Source: RYN-133 sp963754285 (GTDB lineage Bacteria > Actinomycetota > Actinomycetes > Mycobacteriales > Jatrophihabitantaceae). From it: 14,945 bases of DNA. Location: the NCBI GenBank assembly GCA_963754285.1, contig CAVWFN010000017.1, positions 1 to 14,945 of the forward strand, given 5' to 3'. Below the pieces are notes generated by a model, which did no database searches, was not told the DNA's origin, and saw only the letters and a list, made by a program, of their open reading frames with translations. A program made the position numbers and the translations under genes. This document shows, one piece after another, positions 1-7,027 of the stretch (its first letter is position 1; each line of letters begins with the position of its first letter).

Positions 1-519
1 CTTGAGGATCTGGGTCTGCAGCGTCTGTCGCAGGTCATGGGTGAACGTGCCTGTCGTACACGCGAGGTCTTGCGAAACCAAGCCGTCGAGCTTGCGGTAG
101 TCGTAGGAGTTGATCTGCACGAAGCATTTCTTGACTGCGGCGAGCACCTGCTCCTGGCGCACGGTCCGTGCCGAGGACGAGTCGTTCGGCTTGGCCCAGT
201 ACACCCCGTGGCTGGTGACGACGAGAAACACGGCCAGCACGAGGATCGCGACCGCGAGCACGCCCGCAGGAATCCAGGCAGCCCCCGATCGCCGGCGTGG
301 CTGGTCGTCGGACGGCTCTCTCGCGAGGTCGGCCGGCTCGGTCTCGGGTGGCGCCTTGGCCACCGCGACCGGCGCCACAGGCGTCGCGGGCCGTTCCGAC
401 GGATCCTGCGGTTGCGGGGTTTCCGACGGCGTGGTCGTGGTCTCGGGACGCGGCACCGGCCGGCCGCCGATCCGGCGGGCCCGGCTGGTCGGCGACGGGC
501 GCCGTGTCGAGTCGGTCAC
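1..519 (-). CDS. Mce-associated membrane protein (Mam), 3' end cut by window edge
   Basis: This gene is partial: 173 codons are visible and it runs off the left edge still open. It starts with GTG at 519-517, which overlaps the TGA of the preceding gene as GTGA, so it is translationally coupled to it. The first ~75 residues are a Pro/Thr/Arg/Glu-rich, probably disordered cytoplasmic tail, including an ETTTTPSETPQPQ stretch. One hydrophobic segment follows at about residues 81-102 (AAWIPAGVLAVAILVLAVF). The outside part begins with an RQEQVLAAVKKCFVQINSYDYRKLDGL motif region, the start of the NTF2-like fold typical of Mce-associated proteins. Mam proteins are known to accompany mce operons and are thought to stabilise the transporter (OrfB/LucA-type roles in mycobacteria). 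The family is inferred from topology, the motif and position after mceF and another Mam gene. The exact function is unknown. Confidence 0.82.
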   Translation of the reverse strand, partial: MTDSTRRPSPTSRARRIGGRPVPRPETTTTPSETPQPQDPSERPATPVAPVAVAKAPPETEPADLAREPSDDQPRRRSGAAWIPAGVLAVAILVLAVFLVVTSHGVYWAKPNDSSSARTVRQEQVLAAVKKCFVQINSYDYRKLDGLVSQDLACTTGTFTHDLRQTLQTQILK

Positions 520-1055
520 TGCACCCCCACCGCCAACAGGTCGGAGGCCAGCCACTTGTTGCCGGACTTGACCATCGTCAGCTCGAGGCGCTGTGGTGTC
601 GTGATCGGGCTGGTGACGTTGTCGACCACGTGCGAGCCGTTGATGGTGACCAGGATCAGCACCTGGCCACCCGACTCGCTCTCGAACGCCGACTCGATGA
701 CCGAGGACTTGAGATCGAACTTGCCGGCCGTCATCGCCGAGAGGTAGTCGGCCTTCTTCGACATCAGGTCCTTGCGCAGCGTCCCCGTGGTGCCGTTGAG
801 GGCGCGGGTGAAGTCACTCTGGTACTTGGCCCGCGACAGCGTCGTCAGGTTCGCCGCCTCGATCGCCCCCGACTGCACCGCCTGCAGCTGGTCGGCGGTG
901 GGCGACACCGCGTCCGAGGCGGAATTCTTCGAATCACTGGCCCGCACCGACGACACGTGCACCAGCAACACCACCAGCACCGCTGTGATCAATCCCAGCA
1001 CGCCGGCGGCGTACCACGCGGCGGTGTTCTTGGGCGGACTCTCAACGGACGACAT
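516..1055 (-). CDS. Mce-associated membrane protein (Mam)
   Basis: A 179-residue protein with a short cytoplasmic N-terminus, one membrane segment at about residues 13-34 (AWYAAGVLGLITAVLVVLL), and an extracytoplasmic domain. The outside part has the pattern of Mam proteins: an early helix (AVQSGAIEAANLTTLSRAKY), a middle ...DLMSKKADYLSAMTAGKFDLKSSVIESAF segment, then beta-rich stretches ending in a KWLASDLLAVGVQ C-terminus, consistent with an NTF2/SnoaL-like fold. The ATG at 1055 is the only reasonable start. An AAGGAG lies at 1074-1069, but its 13-base spacer to the ATG is longer than optimal. The gene follows mceF after 65 bases and overlaps the next Mam gene by 4 bases (GTGA). Role inferred: accessory or stabilising subunit of the Mce transporter in the cytoplasmic membrane. 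It does not itself carry an MCE domain. Confidence 0.88.
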   Translation of the reverse strand: MSSVESPPKNTAAWYAAGVLGLITAVLVVLLVHVSSVRASDSKNSASDAVSPTADQLQAVQSGAIEAANLTTLSRAKYQSDFTRALNGTTGTLRKDLMSKKADYLSAMTAGKFDLKSSVIESAFESESGGQVLILVTINGSHVVDNVTSPITTPQRLELTMVKSGNKWLASDLLAVGVQ

Positions 1056-1085
1056 CTGGTTGACGAAGCTCCTTGACTGTCGGTC

Positions 1086-1103
1086 GGTGCCCGGTCCGGC
1101 ACC
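1086..1103. other. small inverted repeat in the mceF-Mam gap
   Basis: GGTGCC and GGCACC arms (6 bp) around a 6-base centre lie between the mceF stop (1121) and the Mam start (1055). No T-run follows on the minus strand, so it does not look like an intrinsic terminator. It could be an mRNA processing or stabilising hairpin, or chance in GC-rich DNA. Confidence 0.3.
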
Positions 1104-1120
1104 TGAGGTGGGCCGTGTGC

Positions 1121-2404
1121 TCAGTGCAGCGCGGAGGTCAGGAACGCGACCCAGGCCTTGTCACCCATGGCGCCGACCCCGTTGAGCCGGGTGCTGAGGA
1201 CCTCGGTGTTGTGCGTGATCCCGCGAGGATAAGCGACGCCTCCGCCGGATGCGCTGAGCGGATCGCCGCCCGGGACGTTCTGCGAGCCGCGCACATTGAC
1301 TCCGCTGCTCTCCGGTGCCGAACAGTGCGCCGCCACGTTCGGCGCCTCCGGGGTCAGATCGGACGGGCTGCGCAGCACGGTCCCCTGGTAGCCCTCGCTG
1401 CCCTTGGTCGGATCACCGCAGTCACGAGGCGTGGTGTCGGTGACCAGCCCGAGCGCCGCCGTCGCGATGCTCGGATTGCTCGCGTTGCGGATGACCGACT
1501 GGCCACCGGCAGCCAGCGCCGGGTACAGCTCGAAGACCTCTTCGATGCCGTCGCGGTGCCGGACCATGATCGTGCCGATGGTCGCGAGGTTGGCCAGGGT
1601 CACGCCGAGGTCGGTGCGGTTGTCCTGCACGAACTTGCGCACGACGCCGAGCGAGGACGGTCCGGTGTTGAGCAGCCGGCGGATGTCCGGGTCGCTCTTC
1701 TTCAGCTGGGCACTGAGCAGGTTGAGGCTGTGCGCCCAGCTGTCGATCGGGTCGCGGTCGTCGAGCTGGGTCTGCAGCACCCCGGAGCTCTGTTCGATGA
1801 GGGCGACGGTCTGCGGGAGGTTCTGCTCGGCGGCATCGAGCAGTTCGCGCTGCGAGTCGATCAGGCTGCCGAGATCCGGGCCACGGTTCGCGAACGCCTT
1901 GTACAGCTCGGACACCGTCGTGCGCAGCGCCGGCAGGTTCACCGACGTCACCAGCGAGTCCATGTTCGACAGCAGCGCCTCGGCCGAGATCGGGATCGTG
2001 GTGCGGCTCATCGGGATGATCTCGCCGCCCTTGAGGTAGGGCGGGTTGTCATTGGCCGGGATGAGGTTGACGTACTGCTCGCCGATGACAGACCGGTCGG
2101 ACACGGCCGCCGCCGTGGTGACCGGGATCTTGGAGCTGGCGCAGTTGTCGATGTCCAACGCGACCTGCACGCCGTTGGGCAGCAGCGTGAGCGAGCCCAC
2201 CCGCCCGATCGCGACGCCGCGGTAGGTGACTTCGGCGTTGCTGAAGATGCCGCCGGAGTCGGAGAAGTCGGCATTCACGGTGCACGAGCCGCCGCTGAAG
2301 AATCCCTTGAACAGCCCGACGTACTCCGCGCTCACGTACGACACCCCGAGCAGGGTGATCAGGACGAACGCGATCAGCTGGATCTTGGCCCCGCGCCTCA
2401 GCAT
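1121..2404 (-). CDS. mceF: Mce family protein MceF
   Basis: A 427-residue Mce protein in the sixth and last Mce position of the operon. It has an N-terminal membrane anchor at about residues 8-26 (IQLIAFVLITLLGVSYVSA) and an MCE domain at about 40-115, with the usual GVAIGRVGSLTLLPNGVQV and SVIGEQYVNLIP segments. A long helical region follows (to about 290), which in family structures forms part of the central tube, and then a Ser/Pro/Gly-rich C-terminus. Cys41 and Cys88 bracket the MCE domain and could form a disulfide outside the cell membrane. The ATG at 2404 lies 7 bases after the mceE stop, with a GGGTGATG sequence upstream serving as a plausible ribosome site. Role: one of six different Mce chains building the substrate tunnel that delivers lipids to the YrbE permeases. 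Assignment to F rests on order and on its place after the lipoprotein. Confidence 0.94.
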   Translation of the reverse strand: MLRRGAKIQLIAFVLITLLGVSYVSAEYVGLFKGFFSGGSCTVNADFSDSGGIFSNAEVTYRGVAIGRVGSLTLLPNGVQVALDIDNCASSKIPVTTAAAVSDRSVIGEQYVNLIPANDNPPYLKGGEIIPMSRTTIPISAEALLSNMDSLVTSVNLPALRTTVSELYKAFANRGPDLGSLIDSQRELLDAAEQNLPQTVALIEQSSGVLQTQLDDRDPIDSWAHSLNLLSAQLKKSDPDIRRLLNTGPSSLGVVRKFVQDNRTDLGVTLANLATIGTIMVRHRDGIEEVFELYPALAAGGQSVIRNASNPSIATAALGLVTDTTPRDCGDPTKGSEGYQGTVLRSPSDLTPEAPNVAAHCSAPESSGVNVRGSQNVPGGDPLSASGGGVAYPRGITHNTEVLSTRLNGVGAMGDKAWVAFLTSALH

Positions 2405-2411
2405 GGCCGCA

Positions 2412-3557
2412 TCACCCGCCCGCCCCGACGAGGGTCGGACCGGTCATCGTGCTCGGCAGCGACCGCGTGCCGGCCGACTGCGGCGTGACTCCCTTGACGA
2501 CACCGCACAGTTGCTTGTTGACGCCGCACAGCTCGTCGGACAGGTTCAGGTTGAGATAGAAGGCCAGGTTGGCGTAGTCGCCGTGGACCGCCTCGAGGGT
2601 CTTCTTGAGCGGGAAGGGGAACGTGCCGGCGATCTTGAGCGCACCAACGAGGTTGCTCCCTGCCGCGGTGAGCTGCTCGACCGCGGGCGCAAGATCCTTC
2701 AGCGAGGCGACGAAGTTGCGCTGGGTCGCGTTGATCACGTGCGTCGCGACGGTGCCGAGGTTGGCCAGGCTCGTGAGCATCTGGGTCAGCTTGGACCGGT
2801 TCTGGCGAAGCACTGCCAGCGCCTGCGGGAACGTGGCGAGCGCGTTCGTGATCGTCTTCTCGTTCTGCCGCAGCGTGACCGCGAGCTGGTTGACCTTGGA
2901 GAGCGAGTCGATGATCTGGTTCTTCTGCTGATCGAGAGTGCCGACGAACGTGTTGAGCTGGCCGATCAGGTCACGCACGGACGACTCGTTGCCGTCGAGC
3001 GCCTTGTTGAGCTCGGTCGTGATGATCTTGATCTGTTGCAGGCCGCCGCCGTTGAGCAGCAGCGACAGGGCACCGAGCACCTCTTCGGTCTCCGGCGCCG
3101 AACCCGTGCGGGTGATCGGGATCGTGTCACCGCTCTTGAGCGGAGCGGCCGACGGCGCGTCGAGCGGCTGCTCGAGGTCGACGTATTTCTCGCCCAGAAG
3201 GCTCGTCTGCTTGATCATCGCGCGGGCGTTCGCCGGCAACTTCACATCGGAGTTGACCGTCACCGTGACCTTGGCCGTCCAGCCGTTGGTCGCCTTGTCG
3301 CCGGAGTTGTCGTTCGGGCTGCTCAGCGAGATGTTCTCGACGCGGCCGACCGGCACGTCGTTGAGCTTCACCGCCGATTGCGGGACGAGGTCGAGCACGT
3401 TGTCGAAGTAGAGGGTCAGGGTCAGCGGATGGTCGCCTACATCGGCACCGCCGGGCAGCTGCATGCCGTACAGACCGTGGAAGCCGCAACCGGTCAGCAG
3501 CATGACCGCGACCGCGATGGCGGCGGCGAGTCGAACGCGCAGACGGGTATGCATCAT
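2412..3557 (-). CDS. mceE: Mce family lipoprotein MceE (Lpr type)
   Basis: A 381-residue lipoprotein and the fifth Mce gene, the position where actinobacterial mce operons carry the lipid-anchored member. The signal peptide is MMHTRLRVRLAAAIAVAVMLLTGC-like: charged n-region, hydrophobic core and lipobox L21-T22-G23-C24, so Cys24 should be lipidated by Lgt and cleaved by LspA. The MCE domain spans about 45-135 (LTLTLYFDNVLDLVPQSAVKLNDVPVGRV at its start, TSLLGEKYVDLEQP near its end). It is followed by a long alpha-helical region (about 150-320). The start codon overlaps the mceD stop as ATGA (3557-3554), and a second ATG follows at once, so the true first Met could be either. Role: lipid-anchored chain of the Mce hexamer that tethers the tube. 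Confidence is high from the lipobox, MCE domain and gene order. Confidence 0.95.
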   Translation of the reverse strand: MMHTRLRVRLAAAIAVAVMLLTGCGFHGLYGMQLPGGADVGDHPLTLTLYFDNVLDLVPQSAVKLNDVPVGRVENISLSSPNDNSGDKATNGWTAKVTVTVNSDVKLPANARAMIKQTSLLGEKYVDLEQPLDAPSAAPLKSGDTIPITRTGSAPETEEVLGALSLLLNGGGLQQIKIITTELNKALDGNESSVRDLIGQLNTFVGTLDQQKNQIIDSLSKVNQLAVTLRQNEKTITNALATFPQALAVLRQNRSKLTQMLTSLANLGTVATHVINATQRNFVASLKDLAPAVEQLTAAGSNLVGALKIAGTFPFPLKKTLEAVHGDYANLAFYLNLNLSDELCGVNKQLCGVVKGVTPQSAGTRSLPSTMTGPTLVGAGG

Positions 3558-4849
3558 GAGCCCCCCGTGATCACGCCGCCGGGCAGTCCGGTGCCGACCG
3601 GCGGAGTGGGGATGCCGCCGCCACCGCCGCCGCCACCACCGCCGCCGCTGCCACCGCCGGAGAGCGTGCCGACGAGGTTGTTGATGGCCTTGCCGAGCGG
3701 GCCGCCGACCAGATTGCCCGGGAGGCCGAGCAGCTTGGTGAGCTGGCCGGGGCTGATCTTGCCGAGCACCTTCGTGCAGGTCGATTTGAGCACGCCGGTG
3801 ATCGGGCCGAGCGGGCTCTTGACCGTGTCCGGGACGCCGGGGATCAATGACGGGTCGAGCAGCGCGCAGATCGTGGCCGGGTCGGTGAGCGAAGCGAGGT
3901 TGCTTCGAGTGCCCAGCCCGCCGATGTCGGGCTGGTAGGTGTGCACCAGGTTGGCGAGTGCCGCCGGAGCGACGGCCAGCGTCTCGTTCAGCGACGCCTT
4001 CTCGTTGACGAGGGTGTCTGTCAGCGTCCGGAGCCCGTGGAAGTCGGTCTTGAATTTGGCGGCGTTCGTGTGAACGAAGTCGGCGACCGTGTTCAGAGCG
4101 ATCCCGAGGTTGTGCAGCGCCGCGCCGAGGTCGCTGCGCTCGCCGGCGAGGTCGCCGGCGACCAGTGCCAACTCGCTGTTGAAGTGGCGCACCTGCGAAT
4201 CGCTGTCCGCGAGCGCCTTGGTGAATTGCTGCAGATTGCGCACGGTCGCGAACAGGTCACCGCGTCCGTTGGCCAGGGTGCGAGCGGCGGCGGCGAGCTT
4301 GGTGATGCTGTTGCCGAAGTTCTGCCCGTTGCCCTTCAGGTTGGCCGCGGACACCTTCACGAGGTCGTTCAGGGCGCCGTGCTTGTTCGCGCCCTTCGGC
4401 CCGAGCGCGACCGAGAGCTTGCTCAGCGCGGCGTAGATGTCGTCGAGTTCGGCGGGATAGGCAGTGCGCTTGACGCCGAGGGTGGCATTGGCCGGCATCA
4501 CCGCCCCGCCCTTGTACACCGGGGCGAGCTGCAGGTACCGGTCACTGACGAGCGAGTTGGCGACGATCACGGCGACGGCGTTGGCCGGCACCTTGTACTT
4601 GCTGTCGTACTCCATCGTGACGGTCACTGTCGCGCCGTTCGGGTGGACGCTGGTGACCTCGCCGACGTCGATGCCGAGGATCTTCACCGGCGTGCCCTGG
4701 TAGACGCCGACCGCCGAGGCGAACTGCGCGGTGATCTTCTTCGTCGATCCTCCGCTGAGCACGAAGTACAACGTTGCGCCGGCGACGATGGCGGCCAGGA
4801 CGACGACCACCAGCGTGTTCGTCATCTTCTTCGGCATCTTGGCCATCAT
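3554..4849 (-). CDS. mceD: Mce family protein MceD with poly-glycine C-terminal tail
   Basis: A 431-residue Mce protein, fourth in order. It has a single N-terminal membrane segment at about residues 11-31 (NTLVVVVLAAIVAGATLYFV), an MCE domain at about 36-120 (ITAQFASAVGVYQGTPVKIL, GIDVGEVTSVHPNGATVTV, SLVSDRYLQLAPVY), then a long helical region to about 315. The tail is unusual: after a SPGQLTKLLGLPGNLVGGPL helix it ends in GGGS followed by eleven consecutive glycines (402-412) and a Pro/Gly tail. MceD proteins often have extended disordered tails, so a tail fits the family, but the run is likely to vary in length by replication slippage. The start overlaps the mceC stop as ATGA. ATG codons at residues 1, 2 and 5 leave a small uncertainty in the start. 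Role: subunit of the Mce transport tunnel. Confidence 0.94.
   Translation of the reverse strand: MMAKMPKKMTNTLVVVVLAAIVAGATLYFVLSGGSTKKITAQFASAVGVYQGTPVKILGIDVGEVTSVHPNGATVTVTMEYDSKYKVPANAVAVIVANSLVSDRYLQLAPVYKGGAVMPANATLGVKRTAYPAELDDIYAALSKLSVALGPKGANKHGALNDLVKVSAANLKGNGQNFGNSITKLAAAARTLANGRGDLFATVRNLQQFTKALADSDSQVRHFNSELALVAGDLAGERSDLGAALHNLGIALNTVADFVHTNAAKFKTDFHGLRTLTDTLVNEKASLNETLAVAPAALANLVHTYQPDIGGLGTRSNLASLTDPATICALLDPSLIPGVPDTVKSPLGPITGVLKSTCTKVLGKISPGQLTKLLGLPGNLVGGPLGKAINNLVGTLSGGGSGGGGGGGGGGGIPTPPVGTGLPGGVITGGS
3614..3659. repeat. CCN triplet repeat coding poly-Gly in mceD
   Basis: An imperfect run of CCG/CCA triplets on the plus strand (GGC/GGT on the coding strand), interrupted by one GCT that encodes Ser401. 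Eleven glycine codons follow that serine in frame. Mixed GGC/GGT codons lower the slippage risk but do not remove it. Confidence 0.85.
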
Positions 4850-5901
4850 GAACAGGACCCCGTTCCGCTGGGGCTTTCGGAACCGGACCCCTGGGACAGC
4901 ACGCCCGCGACGCTGAAGTTGCAGATGTAGTTGTCGAACCAGCGGCCGTTGCCGATCGTGTTCGTGAACACGCGGTAGAACGGGCCGAGCAGGGACAATC
5001 CGCGGTCGAGGGTCTCCTGGTTGCGGTTGAGCAACCCGAGGATGCTGTGCAGCGCGTTCAGGAGCGGACCGATCGTCTTCTGGTTGTCGTGCACGAGCCC
5101 TTCGAGCTGGATCGAGAGCGTGGTCGTGTTGACGAGCAGCGAGTGGATCGCGTCGCGTCGGGCGTTGAGCTCGTCGAGCAGCAACCCGCCGTCGCTGAAC
5201 AGCTTCTGCAGTTGTTCGTCACGCGAGGCGAGCACGCCGGTGACGTCGTTCGCGCGAGCGAGCAGGTCACGCAGGGCCTGGTCACGCGACGAGATCGTGT
5301 CGGAGATCCGACTCAGCCCGCGCAGCACACCGCGCACCGACGGCGGGGTGTTGCGGAAGGTGTCGGCGAGGGTCGTGAACGACTGGGCCAGCTTCGACGT
5401 GTTGATCGTGTCGATCTTGTTCGTCAGCTCCGTGAAGGCCGGGTAGACGTCGAACAGCGACGACGTGCGCCGCAGCGGGATCGCGTCGTGCGGGTTCTGC
5501 GGCTGCGTGCCCATCGAGTTGATCGAGAGGTACTTCGAGCCGAGCAGCGTCTTGAGCTTGATCTCGTACGTGCTCGCGTTGCCGATGAACGCGTTCTTGA
5601 TCTTGAAGGTGACCTTGACCCGACTGCCGTCGAGATCGGTCGTCTCGACCTGGCCGACCTTGACGCCGGCGACCAGCACCACGTCGTTCGGCTGGAGGTT
5701 GGCGTCTTCGGTGAAGTACGCGGTGTAGGTCGTGCCACTGCCGATGATCGGCAGCGACGACGCGTTGAACGCCGCCCACAGCAACGCAACGATCATGACC
5801 AGCCCGATGGCGCCGATCGGCAGCGGGTTGCGTGCGCTGAACGGCTTGCCGCCCACGCTCACCTTGCGGGTCTTCATCTTCGTCCCGCTGTCATCGCTCA
5901 T
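4846..5901 (-). CDS. mceC: Mce family protein MceC
   Basis: A 351-residue Mce protein, third in order. I chose the ATG at 5901 because it has a strong AGGAG 7 bases upstream. The frame stays open to a GTG at 6012, which would add 37 polar residues and overlap mceB by 11 bases, but that GTG has its purine-rich site only one base away. The protein has a short basic cytoplasmic tail, a membrane segment at about 28-46 (PIGAIGLVMIVALLWAAF), an MCE domain at about 55-140 (TAYFTEDANLQPNDVVLVAG, GVKVGQVETTDLDGSRVKV, LLGSKYLSINSMG), helical tunnel repeats to about 300, and a NGRWFDNYICNF motif near the C-terminus that resembles the matching motif of MceB. It ends ATGA-overlapped with mceD. Role: subunit of the Mce hexamer. 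Confidence 0.94.
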   Translation of the reverse strand: MSDDSGTKMKTRKVSVGGKPFSARNPLPIGAIGLVMIVALLWAAFNASSLPIIGSGTTYTAYFTEDANLQPNDVVLVAGVKVGQVETTDLDGSRVKVTFKIKNAFIGNASTYEIKLKTLLGSKYLSINSMGTQPQNPHDAIPLRRTSSLFDVYPAFTELTNKIDTINTSKLAQSFTTLADTFRNTPPSVRGVLRGLSRISDTISSRDQALRDLLARANDVTGVLASRDEQLQKLFSDGGLLLDELNARRDAIHSLLVNTTTLSIQLEGLVHDNQKTIGPLLNALHSILGLLNRNQETLDRGLSLLGPFYRVFTNTIGNGRWFDNYICNFSVAGVLSQGSGSESPSGTGSCS

Positions 5902-6001
5902 CGGTCCACTCCTGGACCACTCACTGCGCTCGGGCCTACTCCCGGACCGAACCGTTCCTTCGCCACGGACTGTGTTTCCTGGTTCTTCGCGCGAGCGCTC
6001 A
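5902..6001 (-). promoter_or_regulatory. mceB-mceC leader with hairpin-looped ribosome site and near-duplicate 16-mer
   Basis: This 100-base gap interrupts an otherwise tightly packed operon. On the coding strand the mceC ribosome site AGGAG is in the 6-base loop of GGTCC-AGGAGT-GGACC (5918-5903), 7 bases from the ATG. A related 16-mer, GGTCCGGGAGTAGGCC, lies exactly 30 bases upstream (5948-5933) and matches at 13 of 16 positions. The arrangement could tune mceC translation or reflect a small duplication. No promoter consensus is convincing here. Confidence 0.5.
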
Positions 6002-7027
6002 TCACTGCTCACACCTCGCCTTGCTGGCGGGCTTGAGCGGGATGTTCATGACCTTGCCGCCGGGCAGCGTGATCGTGCCGCTGGTCGAGCACAGGTAGAA
6101 GTTGAACCACGAGCCGTAGCTGGCGGTGCGGATGAGCGGACCGATGGTCGCCGGCAGCTCGTTGATGACGAACTGCAACGTGCCGCTGTTGTCGTTGAGC
6201 ACCCCGACGAGCCCGGTGATGTCCTTGACGTCGCGCGCCAGTGGCGCACGTGCCTGGGTCAGCAGGTTCGAGGTGTTCGTCGCCAGCTTGTTGATGCCGC
6301 CGATGGCGTTGCCGATCGTGTACCGGTCGTGCGCGAGCCCCGAGATGAGGCCCTGCAGCTGGATGATCAGGTTCGACAGCTCGGTGTCGCGCTGGCCGAT
6401 GGTGTCGAGCACGGAGTTGAGGTTGTCGATCACGTCGCCGATGAGCTTGTCGCGGTTGGCGAGGGAGTTCGTCAGATCGGCAACGACGTTGAACAGCGAC
6501 TGCAGGCCGCCGCCCTCGCCCTGCAACGTCTCGATGATCGCGCCGGACAGCTTGTTGATCTGATCGGCGTCGAGTCCCTGGAACAGCGGCTTGAACCCGG
6601 CGAACAGCAGCGTCAGGTCGACCGGCGGCGTGGTGCGGCTCGTCGGTATCGCGACGTTGGGGTCCTGCAGCTTCGTGCTGTTTCCCGCGCCCTGGCTTAC
6701 GTCGAGGTAGCGCTGGCCGACGAGGTTGCGGTAGCGCATCTTGATCTCGGCCGAGTCGGGCAGCGGGCGCGACTTCTGGACCGTGAACGTCACCTCGGCG
6801 ATGTTGTGGCGCACGATCGAGATGCTGCTGACCGTCCCGACCCGCACGCCGGCCACACGCACGTCGTCACCGACGTTGAGGCCTTGCGCATCGGTGAAGT
6901 CGGCCTTGTACGTCTGGGTGTCACCGAAGCTCGTGTTCGCGATCGTCACGGCGAGCACGTAGGTGGCTGCCGAGGTGACGAGCAGGAACACGATCAGCTT
7001 GATCAGCGGAGCGAGGAGTCCTCTCAT
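6002..7027 (-). CDS. mceB: Mce family protein MceB
   Basis: A 341-residue Mce protein, second in order. The start ATG at 7027 overlaps the mceA stop as ATGA and has GAAGG 7 bases upstream (7039-7035). A longer reading to 7480 is out of context because it runs antiparallel through frame-shifted mceA sequence. Domains in order: membrane anchor at about 8-27 (LIKLIVFLLVTSAATYVLA); MCE domain at about 38-115 (TYKADFTDAQGLNVGDDVRV, VRVGTVSSISIV, NLVGQRYLDVSQG); long amphipathic helical region with regularly spaced polar/hydrophobic positions (about 130-290); and a conserved YGSWFNFYLCS motif, close to that of other MceB proteins, before a short basic C-terminus. Role: chain of the hexameric Mce tunnel. 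Assignment to B follows from order and the C-terminal motif. Confidence 0.94.
   Translation of the reverse strand: MRGLLAPLIKLIVFLLVTSAATYVLAVTIANTSFGDTQTYKADFTDAQGLNVGDDVRVAGVRVGTVSSISIVRHNIAEVTFTVQKSRPLPDSAEIKMRYRNLVGQRYLDVSQGAGNSTKLQDPNVAIPTSRTTPPVDLTLLFAGFKPLFQGLDADQINKLSGAIIETLQGEGGGLQSLFNVVADLTNSLANRDKLIGDVIDNLNSVLDTIGQRDTELSNLIIQLQGLISGLAHDRYTIGNAIGGINKLATNTSNLLTQARAPLARDVKDITGLVGVLNDNSGTLQFVINELPATIGPLIRTASYGSWFNFYLCSTSGTITLPGGKVMNIPLKPASKARCEQ

Noticed and set aside
1073..2488. 471-codon plus-strand open frame opposite mceF
   Set aside because: Antisense shadow with low-complexity Arg/Asp/Val composition; the opposite strand encodes a recognisable MCE protein.
2226..3938. 570-codon plus-strand open frame opposite mceD/mceE
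   Set aside because: It runs antisense to two clear Mce genes and its product is Arg/Glu/Val-rich filler with no domain. Long antisense frames are expected in high-GC coding DNA.
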